From Flavobacteriales bacterium UBA6051 (GTDB lineage Bacteria > Bacteroidota > Bacteroidia > Flavobacteriales_D > Crocinitomicaceae), in contig DIYP01000014.1 in assembly GCA_002427735.1 (NCBI GenBank), positions 62,001 to 126,000 of the forward strand: 64,000 bases of DNA, written 5' to 3'. The notes beneath the pieces are model-generated. The model searched no databases. It had not been told where the DNA came from and saw nothing but the letters and a program-made list of their open reading frames with translations. The position numbers and the translations under genes are program-made. This document shows positions 26,235 through 34,425 of this stretch, piece by piece (positions within the stretch are counted from its first letter, which is position 1; every line of letters starts with the position of its first letter).

Positions 26235-27695
26235 TTAAAGTTCCTCCCAGAACTGTTCAATAGGAATTGGTTGCTTTTCCCTTTTTTCTCGGAAAAAGAA
26301 CTGGAAAAGTTCATGGAACCATACGCGTTTCCCAATGTTATTGTACCAAAACATGGCCTTGCGCAATCGTTTGTCTCGGTGAAAGAGCCAACGCCTAATT
26401 GCTTTAGGACGAACCTGCATAATAACTTCAATCATTTTGACATAAAGTATCACTTGCCATGGTCGCAAATGCGTTGTTTCCAATACTTGATGTTTATAAT
26501 CCCACCGTCGTTGATCAGTTTGAATAATTCGTTTGTTTTTGATTTCATCATAGTAAGGTGTCCATTTATGAGGTGTTACATAGAGCAATTGTACCTGATC
26601 CGGATCATAGCGCAACAATTGACGGACACTATTGAAAAAATCGCGGGTAGTTTCATCGCCAAACCCTACAACGTAGGTAGCCATAGATAAAATGTCATGT
26701 TGACGCAATAAGTCAATAGCCTCCATATCTTTGGACACAGATCCAGCTTTTTTGATTTTTTCTAATACTACCTCATCGTAGTTTTCAATTCCTAGTAGGA
26801 ACCGCTCGAACCCCGCTTTTTTGTATAGGTTCAGGTGTTCTGCATCACGCACAATATTATCGGCACGTATCGAACCAACTAGAATTAGATTGAGGTCTTT
26901 TTCAATTAAAGCTTCGAGAAATTTTTTCCATTCTCGCTTATTCGTAGAAGGATTTTCATCCGCAAAATTGATGACCTCAACCCCATATTCATGATGCAAC
27001 ATTTCTATTTCGTCTGCTAAGAGTTGCGGATCTCGGTTGCGCCATTTTTTCCAGAATAGACTTTGCCCGCAGTAGCTGCAAGGGTAGGGGCAGCCACGGG
27101 AAAATTGAATAACAACGGCTTTCTTCTTGCCCCAGTACGTGTAATGATAATCCTTCATCAACTCCCAACCTATCCTGTAATCATCCAGGTTCTGAATAGT
27201 TGGAGCGGCAATGCTTTTAACAGCAACACCCTGATCAAGGTAAGCAATACCCCGAATACTCGGTACACGATCAGTTACGAAGCCTGATTCGATAAGATCT
27301 AAAATCACTTGCTCACCTTCGCCACACACAATAAAATCAATGTTGGCATTCTGCTCCAGGATCTCCTTCCAATGGTAAGTGGGGAAAACTCCACCTATGA
27401 CAATGATGCTGTTTGGTAGTACTTTTTTTAGTCTTATTGCGATAAGGTCGATAGTTGGTTGTGCAGACGTTGAACCAGAGTGCCCCATTAAGATGGCTTG
27501 AGGTTTATTTTCTGTGGTGAATTCAATAATCCTTTCCAATGACATGTTACTATAGTCAGCGTCAAGAAGAATGACTTCATGTCCAGCATCGATTAACGGA
27601 CCTCCAATGGCAAGTAATCCCAGTGGAGGTAAGTGTTCGTTTGCCATTCTGCTTCCAATAGCAGTATGAGGCGGATTGATGAGTAGAATTTTCAT
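26235..27695 (-). CDS. Cobalamin-binding radical SAM protein, BchE-like
   Basis: 486 residues. N-terminal ~150 residues form a B12-binding-type Rossmann domain (MKILLINPPHTAIGS, LDADYSN, VIGGVFPTYHW). The radical SAM domain has the cluster motif RGCPYPCSYCGQ (Cys-x3-Cys-x2-Cys) followed by LFWKKWRNRDP and FADENPSTNK. The C-terminal region (YVTPHKWTPYY, TDQRRWDYKHQVL, FHELFQFFFR) resembles proteins annotated as the anaerobic Mg-protoporphyrin monomethyl ester cyclase BchE. No other chlorophyll gene is visible, so the real substrate may differ. Resemblance to BchE is from memory and needs a search; the radical SAM/B12 call is firm. Confidence 0.8.
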   Translation of the reverse strand: MKILLINPPHTAIGSRMANEHLPPLGLLAIGGPLIDAGHEVILLDADYSNMSLERIIEFTTENKPQAILMGHSGSTSAQPTIDLIAIRLKKVLPNSIIVIGGVFPTYHWKEILEQNANIDFIVCGEGEQVILDLIESGFVTDRVPSIRGIAYLDQGVAVKSIAAPTIQNLDDYRIGWELMKDYHYTYWGKKKAVVIQFSRGCPYPCSYCGQSLFWKKWRNRDPQLLADEIEMLHHEYGVEVINFADENPSTNKREWKKFLEALIEKDLNLILVGSIRADNIVRDAEHLNLYKKAGFERFLLGIENYDEVVLEKIKKAGSVSKDMEAIDLLRQHDILSMATYVVGFGDETTRDFFNSVRQLLRYDPDQVQLLYVTPHKWTPYYDEIKNKRIIQTDQRRWDYKHQVLETTHLRPWQVILYVKMIEVIMQVRPKAIRRWLFHRDKRLRKAMFWYNNIGKRVWFHELFQFFFREKREKQPIPIEQFWEEL

Positions 27696-27892
27696 GTGGT
27701 TGGTTTGTCGAAAAACGCCCTTGAAATCATTTTTATTTGGCTGGATGAGTTAAGATATGTTAAGCGAGAGAGTTCTTAGAAGCTAATTCTCAGCGTAACA
27801 ATTTCTAGACTTTTCGTTCCATTCACAACAGAACTTTCATAACTCAGTTGGCAGCATAACAGAATGGTTATCAAAATGCCTAACTTCACATC

Positions 27893-28816
27893 ATGCTCGA
27901 AGTACGCAACATATCCAAATCTTTTTATCGCAAGGAAGCATTGAACGACGTTTCCATGAAAGTGAATAAAGGAGAAATTTTTGGACTGTTAGGACCGAAC
28001 GGAGCGGGGAAAACAACACTCATTAGAATCATTAATCGGATTATTGAACCAGATGAAGGTTCTATACGTTTTGATGGGGACATCATGACGGCTAATGACC
28101 TAACACGAATTGGTTATCTACCAGAAGAGAGAGGTTTATATCGGAACATGACCGTTGAATCTCAAGCGATGTTTTTGGGGCGTTTAAGAGGTTTTTCAAA
28201 ACGTGATGTTCAGACTAAGATTGATTATTGGTTTGATCGCTTTGAAATTAATGACTGGCGGAAGAAGAGAATCGAAGAACTCTCGAAGGGAATGGCGCAA
28301 AAGGTGCAGTTCATTTGCACGGTATTGCATGAGCCAAAACTGTTGATCCTCGATGAACCATTCAGTGGTTTTGATCCGATCAATGTAGAGCTGATCAAAC
28401 AGGAACTCATTGAAATGCGTGCAGCAGGAAAAACAGTGATTCTATCATCTCATAATATGAAAAGTGTTGAGGAGATTTGTGATCGTGTAGCCCTAATTCA
28501 TGAGTCAAGAAAAGTCACTGAAGGAAGTATCTCAGAATTGCAAATGGAGCGCAAATCAGGTCTCTACGCAGTTCGATTCCGAGGAAATATGATTGCATTT
28601 GTGAACGCATTATGGACTGGATTTGAGGTAGTAGATAAAGATATTTTGGGTGATGACCGTTTTGTAGTGCGTGTGAAAATGCGTGGAGATAATTCGTTTG
28701 AAGATTTATTGAAGGTACTCATTGGGCAGGTACAGATTGAGGCTGCCTGGGAAGTGTTGCCGTCTATGCAGGATGTATTTATAGATATTGTTCAACCAGT
28801 TGATTCAGCGGAATGA
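27893..28816 (+). CDS. ABC transporter ATP-binding protein (NatA-like)
   Basis: 307 residues. Walker A GPNGAGKTT, signature LSKGMAQKVQ and Walker B LLILDEPFSGFDP are all present, followed by the switch histidine in SSHNMKSVEE. A C-terminal ~80-residue domain (DUF4162-like) is typical of the ABC-2 exporters related to the Na+ exporter NatAB. It works with the permease encoded next, whose ATG overlaps this stop (ATGA). Cargo unknown; drug, sodium or lipid export are possibilities. Confidence 0.9.
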   Translation: MLEVRNISKSFYRKEALNDVSMKVNKGEIFGLLGPNGAGKTTLIRIINRIIEPDEGSIRFDGDIMTANDLTRIGYLPEERGLYRNMTVESQAMFLGRLRGFSKRDVQTKIDYWFDRFEINDWRKKRIEELSKGMAQKVQFICTVLHEPKLLILDEPFSGFDPINVELIKQELIEMRAAGKTVILSSHNMKSVEEICDRVALIHESRKVTEGSISELQMERKSGLYAVRFRGNMIAFVNALWTGFEVVDKDILGDDRFVVRVKMRGDNSFEDLLKVLIGQVQIEAAWEVLPSMQDVFIDIVQPVDSAE

Positions 28817-30150
28817 AAAACAGTATGCTCATAGCAATTAGGGAATGGAAAGAGCGAGTTTTATCACGTTCCTTTCTATTGTTTTCTATTCTTGGACCAT
28901 TGGTCGTGCTAGGTCTGGTTTATCTGTTATTTGCATACGGAGGACAAGCAAAACAATCCTGGAACGTACTAATAGCTGACCCTTCAGGTGTTTTAAAAGG
29001 ACGTATCCTCGTCGACGAGGATATTAATATCAAGTACTCTTTTGCGGATGGCTACATTGAGATGGAAGAATTCCGAGATGCAAAGAAGTACCAACAGTTT
29101 GACGCATTATTTGAGGTAAACGAAAAAGTAGTATCCAATAAAGTAGGGCATGTATTCTATAGAGAAAGCCCAAGCGTGCGGATGCAGACACGCGTACAAT
29201 TTAACGTAGAGCGAAGACTGGAGGAAGTGATGGTTGATCAATTCACCGATTTCTCAATTCAAGATTACAGAAAAATCAAACAACCGCTCAACCTGGCTTT
29301 CCACGATGTTAATGACCCAAATGATGAAGCCTCGGATTTGAGGGCATGGGTAGGATTATTCTATGGTGTGATCATATTTATTTTCATCTTCTTGTTTGGC
29401 ATGACGATTCTACGAAGTGTTTCCCGTGAAAAAAGCAATCGAATTGTAGAAGTTTTGCTTGCATCTGTATCGCCAAATCAAATGATGCTCGGTAAAATAG
29501 TTGGCGTAGGTCTTTCAGCAATGTTGCAGTTCTTAATCTGGCTCTTGATCATAGCCGGAGGACTTTATTTAATGCGCGAAACGTTGTTTCCGGACATGCT
29601 TAATGCTGCAAACATGAATATTCCTGAGCTTAGCAATCAAGTAGCGAATCCTTCATATTCCGAGCAATACTTCAGTGCTTATGAGTACAATCAATTCGTT
29701 GAGCTCGTTTATAATAAGGTGAATTTCTCCAAGCTTTTACCCTTCTTTTTGCTCTTTTTCGTTGGTGGCTATTTCTTTTATGGAGCCTTGTTTGCTGCAA
29801 TTGGGGCAACTATGGGGTCAGAAAGTGATGGTCAGCAGTTCGTTCTGCCACTGGTTTTCTTAATTTGTTTAGCAGTCTACTCGGGCTACTATGTGCTAAA
29901 CTATCCAGAGAGCACGCTGTCAGCAGTCTTGCATTATCTTCCGTTTACTTCTCCTGTAGTTGTGATGGTGAATTTGGCACCCGAGTATCCGGCAGGACAC
30001 GAATATGAACTTTACTTGTCATTATTAGTATTACTCATGTCTGCATTTGCTATGTTAGGCATAGCAGCGCGATTGTATAAAAATGGAATTCTCCAGTTCG
30101 GTCATCGCGTTCGCTTGAAGCACATATTAAAATGGCTGAAACGAACTTAG
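28813..30150 (+). CDS. ABC-2 type permease (NatB-like)
   Basis: 445 residues. A first membrane segment near residue 20-45, a ~150-residue periplasmic region, then five to six membrane segments (VGLFYGVIIFIFIFLFGMTI, FVLPLVFLICLAVYSGYYVL and others), as in NatB-type ABC-2 permeases. The motif SREKSNRIVEVLLASVSP before the third segment is characteristic. It overlaps the ATPase gene by four bases and the downstream Ppx gene by 19 bases, so the three are translationally coupled. Confidence 0.88.
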   Translation: MKNSMLIAIREWKERVLSRSFLLFSILGPLVVLGLVYLLFAYGGQAKQSWNVLIADPSGVLKGRILVDEDINIKYSFADGYIEMEEFRDAKKYQQFDALFEVNEKVVSNKVGHVFYRESPSVRMQTRVQFNVERRLEEVMVDQFTDFSIQDYRKIKQPLNLAFHDVNDPNDEASDLRAWVGLFYGVIIFIFIFLFGMTILRSVSREKSNRIVEVLLASVSPNQMMLGKIVGVGLSAMLQFLIWLLIIAGGLYLMRETLFPDMLNAANMNIPELSNQVANPSYSEQYFSAYEYNQFVELVYNKVNFSKLLPFFLLFFVGGYFFYGALFAAIGATMGSESDGQQFVLPLVFLICLAVYSGYYVLNYPESTLSAVLHYLPFTSPVVVMVNLAPEYPAGHEYELYLSLLVLLMSAFAMLGIAARLYKNGILQFGHRVRLKHILKWLKRT

Positions 30151-31043
30151 TGCGAAAGGCAGTCATTGATCTCGGAACGAATACGTTTAATTTATTGATA
30201 GCTTCTGTTGAAAATGGAAAGCTCCATAATTTGTTTAGCGATAAGCTTCCTGTATTGCTGGGTATGGGAGGGATTAACAAAGGTATAATTGCCCAGGATG
30301 CAATGAGCAGAGCTAAAGAGGCGTTGCAGTCATTTGCGAAAAAAAGCAAGGATTTCAACGTGGAAAAGATCATGGGAATAGGGACTTCAGCACTGAGAGG
30401 AGCAGCAAATGCGAATGAACTGATAAGGTATTCAGAACAGGAGTTATCCATACCTATTGAAATCGTTTCTGGTAATCGAGAGGCCGAACTCATATATAAA
30501 GGCGTTTCGCTTTCTCATAATTTCTCTCATTCTGCCGTGATTATGGATATAGGAGGAGGTTCTACCGAGTTCATCAGTGCCGAGGAAAATGGAATGAACT
30601 GGGCGAAGAGCTTTGACATAGGTGTTTCCCGGATTTTTCAACAATTAGGGGAACCAGAGAATTTTGGAGAATCAGAAATAAATCAAGTCCGCAGTTTTCT
30701 GGAAAATTCTAGTCAGAGTTTTTTCGACAACTTACAATCTGATCTACTCATTGGTGCTTCCGGAAGTTTTGAAACTCTATACGAAATGGTGTTAAAAGAA
30801 ACCTATCCAACTATTGGGAGTGCCATTGAAATACCTTTTAACAAGCTGCTTACTGCTTTAAATTGGTCGATTCGTGCAACATTGGAAGAACGAATGAATA
30901 ATGAATGGATCGTTCCAATCAGAAAGAAGATGTTACCAGTAGCCGCAGTAAAAATCGTTTGGGTACTTGAGCAACTGCAGGTGAGTAGGGTAAAGGTTTC
31001 TCCATATGCTTTGAAAGAAGGTGTTTTTGCAGAAGAATTCTGA
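30132..31043 (+). CDS. Exopolyphosphatase/GppA-type phosphatase
   Basis: 303 residues, the short one-lobe-pair form of the Ppx/GppA family (actin-like ATPase fold). Seen: the phosphate-binding DLGTNTFNLLIA near residue 14, the SGNREAELIYKG segment, and the second phosphate loop MDIGGGSTEFI. It hydrolyses terminal phosphates of polyphosphate or the pentaphosphate of (p)ppGpp; which one cannot be decided here. Overlaps the upstream permease gene by 19 bases, suggesting coupled translation. Confidence 0.88.
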   Translation: MAETNLVRKAVIDLGTNTFNLLIASVENGKLHNLFSDKLPVLLGMGGINKGIIAQDAMSRAKEALQSFAKKSKDFNVEKIMGIGTSALRGAANANELIRYSEQELSIPIEIVSGNREAELIYKGVSLSHNFSHSAVIMDIGGGSTEFISAEENGMNWAKSFDIGVSRIFQQLGEPENFGESEINQVRSFLENSSQSFFDNLQSDLLIGASGSFETLYEMVLKETYPTIGSAIEIPFNKLLTALNWSIRATLEERMNNEWIVPIRKKMLPVAAVKIVWVLEQLQVSRVKVSPYALKEGVFAEEF

Positions 31044-31076
31044 ATCTCTTGCTATATTTATCGAAAATAGATTTTC

Positions 31077-32252
31077 ATGAGTAAAATACTGGTTGTAGAT
31101 GATGAAAGAGCGATTCGTAGAGCGCTCCGCGAAATTCTTGAATTTGAAGAGTTTGAGGTTGATGAAGCCGAAAATGGCAAGCAGGGATTGGATATGGCAA
31201 AGTCAGGTGATTACGACATTATCTTTTGTGATATCAAAATGCCTGAGATGGATGGAATGGAAGTGCTGGATGGAATTCTCAAGGCAAAAGTGGAAACACC
31301 AGTGATCATGATCAGTGGGCACGGCAATATTGAAACAGCTGTGCAAGCGATTAAAAAAGGTGCATTTGATTTTATTGAAAAGCCACTAGATCTTAATCGA
31401 ATATTGGTGACGATTCGCAACGCGAAGGATAAGACTGTGCTCATTGAAGAGAAGAAAGTTCTGAAAAAGACAGTGAAACGCTTCAAAGGATCTTCTATTA
31501 TTGGAGAAACAGAAGAGATTATCCAAATTAAGGAGATGATTGAGAAGGTTGCGCCTTCCGATGCAAGAGTATTGGTGACTGGTGAGAACGGAACTGGTAA
31601 GGAGTTGGTTGCACGTTCTCTGCATGAGCTGAGTGAGCGGAAGGGAATGCCTTTTGTTGAAGTGAACTGTGCCGCGATACCTTCGGAGTTGATCGAAAGT
31701 GAACTGTTTGGTCATGAGAAAGGTGCGTTTACGTCCGCCGTTAAGCAGAAAAAAGGAAAGTTTGAATTAGCTTCAGGCGGTACATTATTTCTGGATGAGA
31801 TTGGAGATATGTCGGCTAGCGCACAGGCTAAGGTACTGAGAGCATTGCAGGAAAACGTTATACAGCGTGTTGGAGGAGAGAAAGACATTAAAGTGAATGC
31901 ACGCGTAGTTGCAGCGACAAATAAAGATCTTCGCAAAGAAATTGAAGAGGGTAACTTCCGAGAGGATTTGTACCATAGACTTGCTGTTATTCTAATTCAT
32001 GTGCCGTCTCTCAACGAGCGTCGTGATGATATTCCGATGTTGGCTGATCATTTCATGACAATGGTTTGTGCAGAACACGGTATTGCGAGAAAATCATTTG
32101 ATGATAAGGCATTGGAAGAATTACAAAAAACGGATTGGTCCGGAAACATTCGCGAGTTAAGAAATATTGTTGAGCGTTTGATTATCCTTGGCGGAGATGT
32201 GATTACCGCCGATGAGGTGAAAATGTTCGCAAATCCTAGAGCAGCAAAATAG
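31077..32252 (+). CDS. NtrC-like response regulator without DNA-binding domain, GAFTSA variant
   Basis: 391 residues. Receiver domain (residues 1-120) with phospho-acceptor Asp52 in FCDIKMPEMDG, then a sigma54-interaction AAA+ domain: Walker A GENGTGKELVA, Walker B GTLFLDEIGD and the arginine region DLYHRLAVILIHVP. The sigma54-contact loop is GAFTSA (codons at 31722-31739) instead of GAFTGA. The protein ends at the C-terminal part of the AAA+ domain (VITADEVKMFAN); no Fis-type HTH follows. It could act on sigma54 from solution or through a partner, or have lost sigma54 work. No sensor kinase is adjacent. Confidence 0.9.
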   Translation: MSKILVVDDERAIRRALREILEFEEFEVDEAENGKQGLDMAKSGDYDIIFCDIKMPEMDGMEVLDGILKAKVETPVIMISGHGNIETAVQAIKKGAFDFIEKPLDLNRILVTIRNAKDKTVLIEEKKVLKKTVKRFKGSSIIGETEEIIQIKEMIEKVAPSDARVLVTGENGTGKELVARSLHELSERKGMPFVEVNCAAIPSELIESELFGHEKGAFTSAVKQKKGKFELASGGTLFLDEIGDMSASAQAKVLRALQENVIQRVGGEKDIKVNARVVAATNKDLRKEIEEGNFREDLYHRLAVILIHVPSLNERRDDIPMLADHFMTMVCAEHGIARKSFDDKALEELQKTDWSGNIRELRNIVERLIILGGDVITADEVKMFANPRAAK

Positions 32253-32285
32253 CAGTCCAATAGTTTATTTTCTTCTTGATTTTAA

Positions 32286-32459
32286 TCTAAACGATCCGAA
32301 GTTGTTTTAGTTAACTTGACCATTATGCAAAAGGAGGGAAAGCATATCAATCAATCGTCTTTGATTAAGGGATTTACTATTTCAGATGAGCAAAAAGAAG
32401 ATCTTATCACTTTCTTACATACATTGACGGATCAGCTTTTTCTGAGGGATAGGGAATAA
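32286..32459 (+). pseudogene. C-terminal remnant of a cytochrome c peroxidase-like protein
   Basis: The frame from 32286 to the TAA at 32457-32459 (ATG at 32325) encodes about 57 residues. Its end, SSLIKGFTISDEQKEDLITF and then LHTLTDQLFL, reads like the C-terminus of di-haem cytochrome c peroxidase/MauG proteins, where '...LxxxEKxDLIAFLxTLTDxxF' is typical. No haem motif or upstream body is present in any frame between 32253 and 32286. Best read as a decayed remnant; a free-standing 44-residue peptide from 32325 cannot be excluded. Confidence 0.5.
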
Positions 32460-32490
32460 GTTATACACTAAAAAGTTGTCTATTTAAGTA

Positions 32491-32533
32491 TTGTGACATA
32501 TATTTACCTCGGTAAATAAATTTAAGGTAAATA
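32491..32533 (+). promoter_or_regulatory. Palindromic operator and promoter of the DoxX-like gene
   Basis: TATTTACC-TC-GGTAAATA (32501-32518) is a perfect 8-bp inverted repeat with a 2-nt spacer, and a further half-site GGTAAATA follows at 32526-32533. A candidate -33 TTG (32491-32493) and -7 TAAATTTA (32517-32524) bracket the palindrome. A dimeric repressor of the TetR or HxlR/MarR type is inferred; no regulator gene is adjacent. Confidence 0.6.
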
Positions 32534-32536
32534 GTA

Positions 32537-32902
32537 ATGAAGAAACTCAAAATTGTACATTGGATTTTTACCGGGCTCATTTCAGCGCTAATGCTGATGT
32601 CCGCTTCCATGTACTTCGTAAAAAACGATGAAATCCAATTGGCCTTCACTGGTTTTGGTTTTCCTACCTGGCTGATCTATCCATTGGCAATAGCGAAAAT
32701 TCTAGGAGTTTTAATGTTGTTGACAAAATTCAACAAAACGCTGACAGAATTCGCTTACGCGGGGATCTTGTTCAATTTGTTATTAGCGTTTGGAGCGCAT
32801 ACGGCGATTGGCGATGGGGAATCGATGGGGGCTATTATTGGTCTTGTCCTATGGATAGGTTCATTCAGCACATTTAAACTGATGACCACAACAAAAGCTT
32901 AG
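32537..32902 (+). CDS. DoxX-like membrane protein
   Basis: 121 residues with four membrane segments (first about residues 8-28), the size and topology of small DoxX-family proteins. Seen: IVHWIFTGLISALMLMSAS, LAIAKILGVLMLL and LFNLLLAFGAHTAIGDG, which are typical of the DoxX_2-like group. Functions in this family are loosely linked to thiol or oxidative stress and quinones. A perfect palindrome sits immediately upstream and a strong terminator downstream, so it is a one-gene regulated unit. Confidence 0.8.
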   Translation: MKKLKIVHWIFTGLISALMLMSASMYFVKNDEIQLAFTGFGFPTWLIYPLAIAKILGVLMLLTKFNKTLTEFAYAGILFNLLLAFGAHTAIGDGESMGAIIGLVLWIGSFSTFKLMTTTKA

Positions 32903-32930
32903 TTAAAGTAATAATTTCAAGTTTCAAAAG

Positions 32931-32961
32931 AAAGGTGCGTTCGAACGAATGTGCCTTTTTT
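32931..32961 (+). terminator. Terminator of the DoxX-like gene
   Basis: A 12-bp stem with some G-U pairs (AAAGGTGCGTTC / GAATGTGCCTTT, GAAC loop) followed by T's. It overlaps the end of the convergent gene at 32960. Confidence 0.7.
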
Positions 32962-33442
32962 ATTCGAAGTATTGTTGCTGAACTAATTCTGCAACTGTAG
33001 TATTCGTAAACATGTCATTGGCAAACCAGTCAATGCAAGTTGAGTCTTCTAAAAGGGCCAACTCATAGTCACAATTCATGTTCATTTCATTCATGGTCAA
33101 AGCTCTGTGCGCATATACCTTTACAACTGGAGATTCGTGCAACATAAGTTCATTCAACTCTTCTTCTGAAGCAATCATTTTCAAGCGTTCATATGCTTCA
33201 AACTCTGGCGTAATCGAATCATTCAACCCAACAAATCGCTCTTTTATGGATGTAGATTGTGCCAATTGGTAAACAACACTGTCCAATTCTGTTTCCATAG
33301 GATATGGGAACAATAGTGGTGAATCTGCAGGAATAGCATGTGCTAATAAGCGCAAATGGTTATAATCTTGAGCAGAAATATCCATGCTCTTGATGAGTAG
33401 AGCAACTAGAATTGATAATACGGATAGCATTCTTAGCTTCAT
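32960..33442 (-). CDS. Small secreted protein of unknown function
   Basis: 160 residues from the ATG at 33442 (MKLRMLSVLSILVALL); the frame is open 16 codons upstream but that part would precede the signal peptide and overlap the previous gene. Signal peptide ends near ISAQ. The mature part is helical with a HEAT-like phrase (LMLHESPVVKVYAHRALTMN). The start overlaps the stop of the upstream gene by four bases (ATGA), so it is probably translated with it. Function unknown. Confidence 0.65.
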   Translation of the reverse strand: MKLRMLSVLSILVALLIKSMDISAQDYNHLRLLAHAIPADSPLLFPYPMETELDSVVYQLAQSTSIKERFVGLNDSITPEFEAYERLKMIASEEELNELMLHESPVVKVYAHRALTMNEMNMNCDYELALLEDSTCIDWFANDMFTNTTVAELVQQQYFE

Positions 33443-34410
33443 AGGGCTTCTTTTTTTCGTGGAAAGCGTTTCAGTTCGATACCTCCCCATTCCAAAACCG
33501 TAAAACCTAATCGGTTGATTGATTGAATGTTCTGTGGACGAATATAATCAAAATCATCAACATTGTCAATCGGAGCCCATACTACATAGATTCTGTTCAG
33601 GGCGTCTGGAGTTGGCTGAATTTTGAGTTCTGCAAATTGATCACAATTGGAGTTAGTAATAAAGTGAAGTACACAGGCATTGTGTGAAGTCATTTGGGGT
33701 GCCCAGTAAGTAATAAAGTCGGCTTGTTCATTGGTCGTCATTCCAAACGAAGCGAGCGTTTTTTCTAAGAAGGAAACTATTTCATGAGACTTTAGAATAA
33801 AGCCTTCATCCCAGTTACTACTAAAATCGCGCTGTTCGGATTCCCAAAATAAATAGCGATAGGTTTTGTCATTTACTTTTAAGTCACCATTTGGCGAAGC
33901 ATACACATCCCATTTATCGTTATAGGTTGGATAAGTAAAAAGCAAGGGACCGGCGGAATTTAGTTCTACCGAAACTTTCATTTCTTTTAAAGGATAGAGA
34001 TAGATAACTGGTTTACGAACCAGGTGTATTTCATTGGCTACGCTGAAATTAATTCGGGCAGTGATGCAATGTCTTGCTTCAATTCGTATGCTATCTGTAA
34101 AGATTTCTAAATATTGATCATTGAGGTAGAAAGCGAATGCATAAGAGCCTTCAGTGACCGAAATGGAAAAAGCCATTGTTGAATCTAGATAGATCGTATC
34201 AGTGACATTGTTGACGGCATAAATCAAACGATTTTCAACCGAATAAAAAGACGGATCAATACGTAATTTAAAGACGGCATTATTTCCAACTAGCGCAGGA
34301 TCTATTTCATTGGATTCGATAACAAAGTCTGACAGATCAATCTCCATATCATTTGCATAGAGCATTACTCCTTGCATCCAGATGAGCAAAACAAATAAGT
34401 ACTTATGCAT
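33439..34410 (-). CDS. Secreted protein, paralogue A of a tandem pair
   Basis: 323 residues with a signal peptide (MHKYLFVLLIWMQGVMLYAN). The C-terminal ~190 residues share a domain with the next gene upstream: KPVIYLYPLKE, GPLLFTYPTYNDKWDV, PNGDLKVNDKTYRYLFWES, EQADFITYWAPQM and LNRIYVVWAPID ending in GFTVLEWGGIEL. This domain occurs in uncharacterised bacterial proteins; I know no function. The N-terminal ~120 residues are a diverged beta module. Tandem duplication is inferred from the pairwise similarity. Confidence 0.7.
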   Translation of the reverse strand: MHKYLFVLLIWMQGVMLYANDMEIDLSDFVIESNEIDPALVGNNAVFKLRIDPSFYSVENRLIYAVNNVTDTIYLDSTMAFSISVTEGSYAFAFYLNDQYLEIFTDSIRIEARHCITARINFSVANEIHLVRKPVIYLYPLKEMKVSVELNSAGPLLFTYPTYNDKWDVYASPNGDLKVNDKTYRYLFWESEQRDFSSNWDEGFILKSHEIVSFLEKTLASFGMTTNEQADFITYWAPQMTSHNACVLHFITNSNCDQFAELKIQPTPDALNRIYVVWAPIDNVDDFDYIRPQNIQSINRLGFTVLEWGGIELKRFPRKKEAL

Positions 34411-34425
34411 AGTATGGTACGATTA

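Noticed and set aside
26199..26690. 163-codon plus-strand frame opposite the BchE-like gene
   Set aside because: It is antisense to a well-supported gene, has no recognisable domain, and its composition mirrors the codons of that gene.
26235..27695. BchE-like gene as evidence for photosynthesis
   Set aside because: One radical SAM gene alone, without other pigment or reaction-centre genes in 64 kb, does not support phototrophy.
30050..30493. 147-codon minus-strand frame over the Ppx gene
   Set aside because: Opposite a clear Ppx/GppA gene with conserved motifs; no domain of its own.
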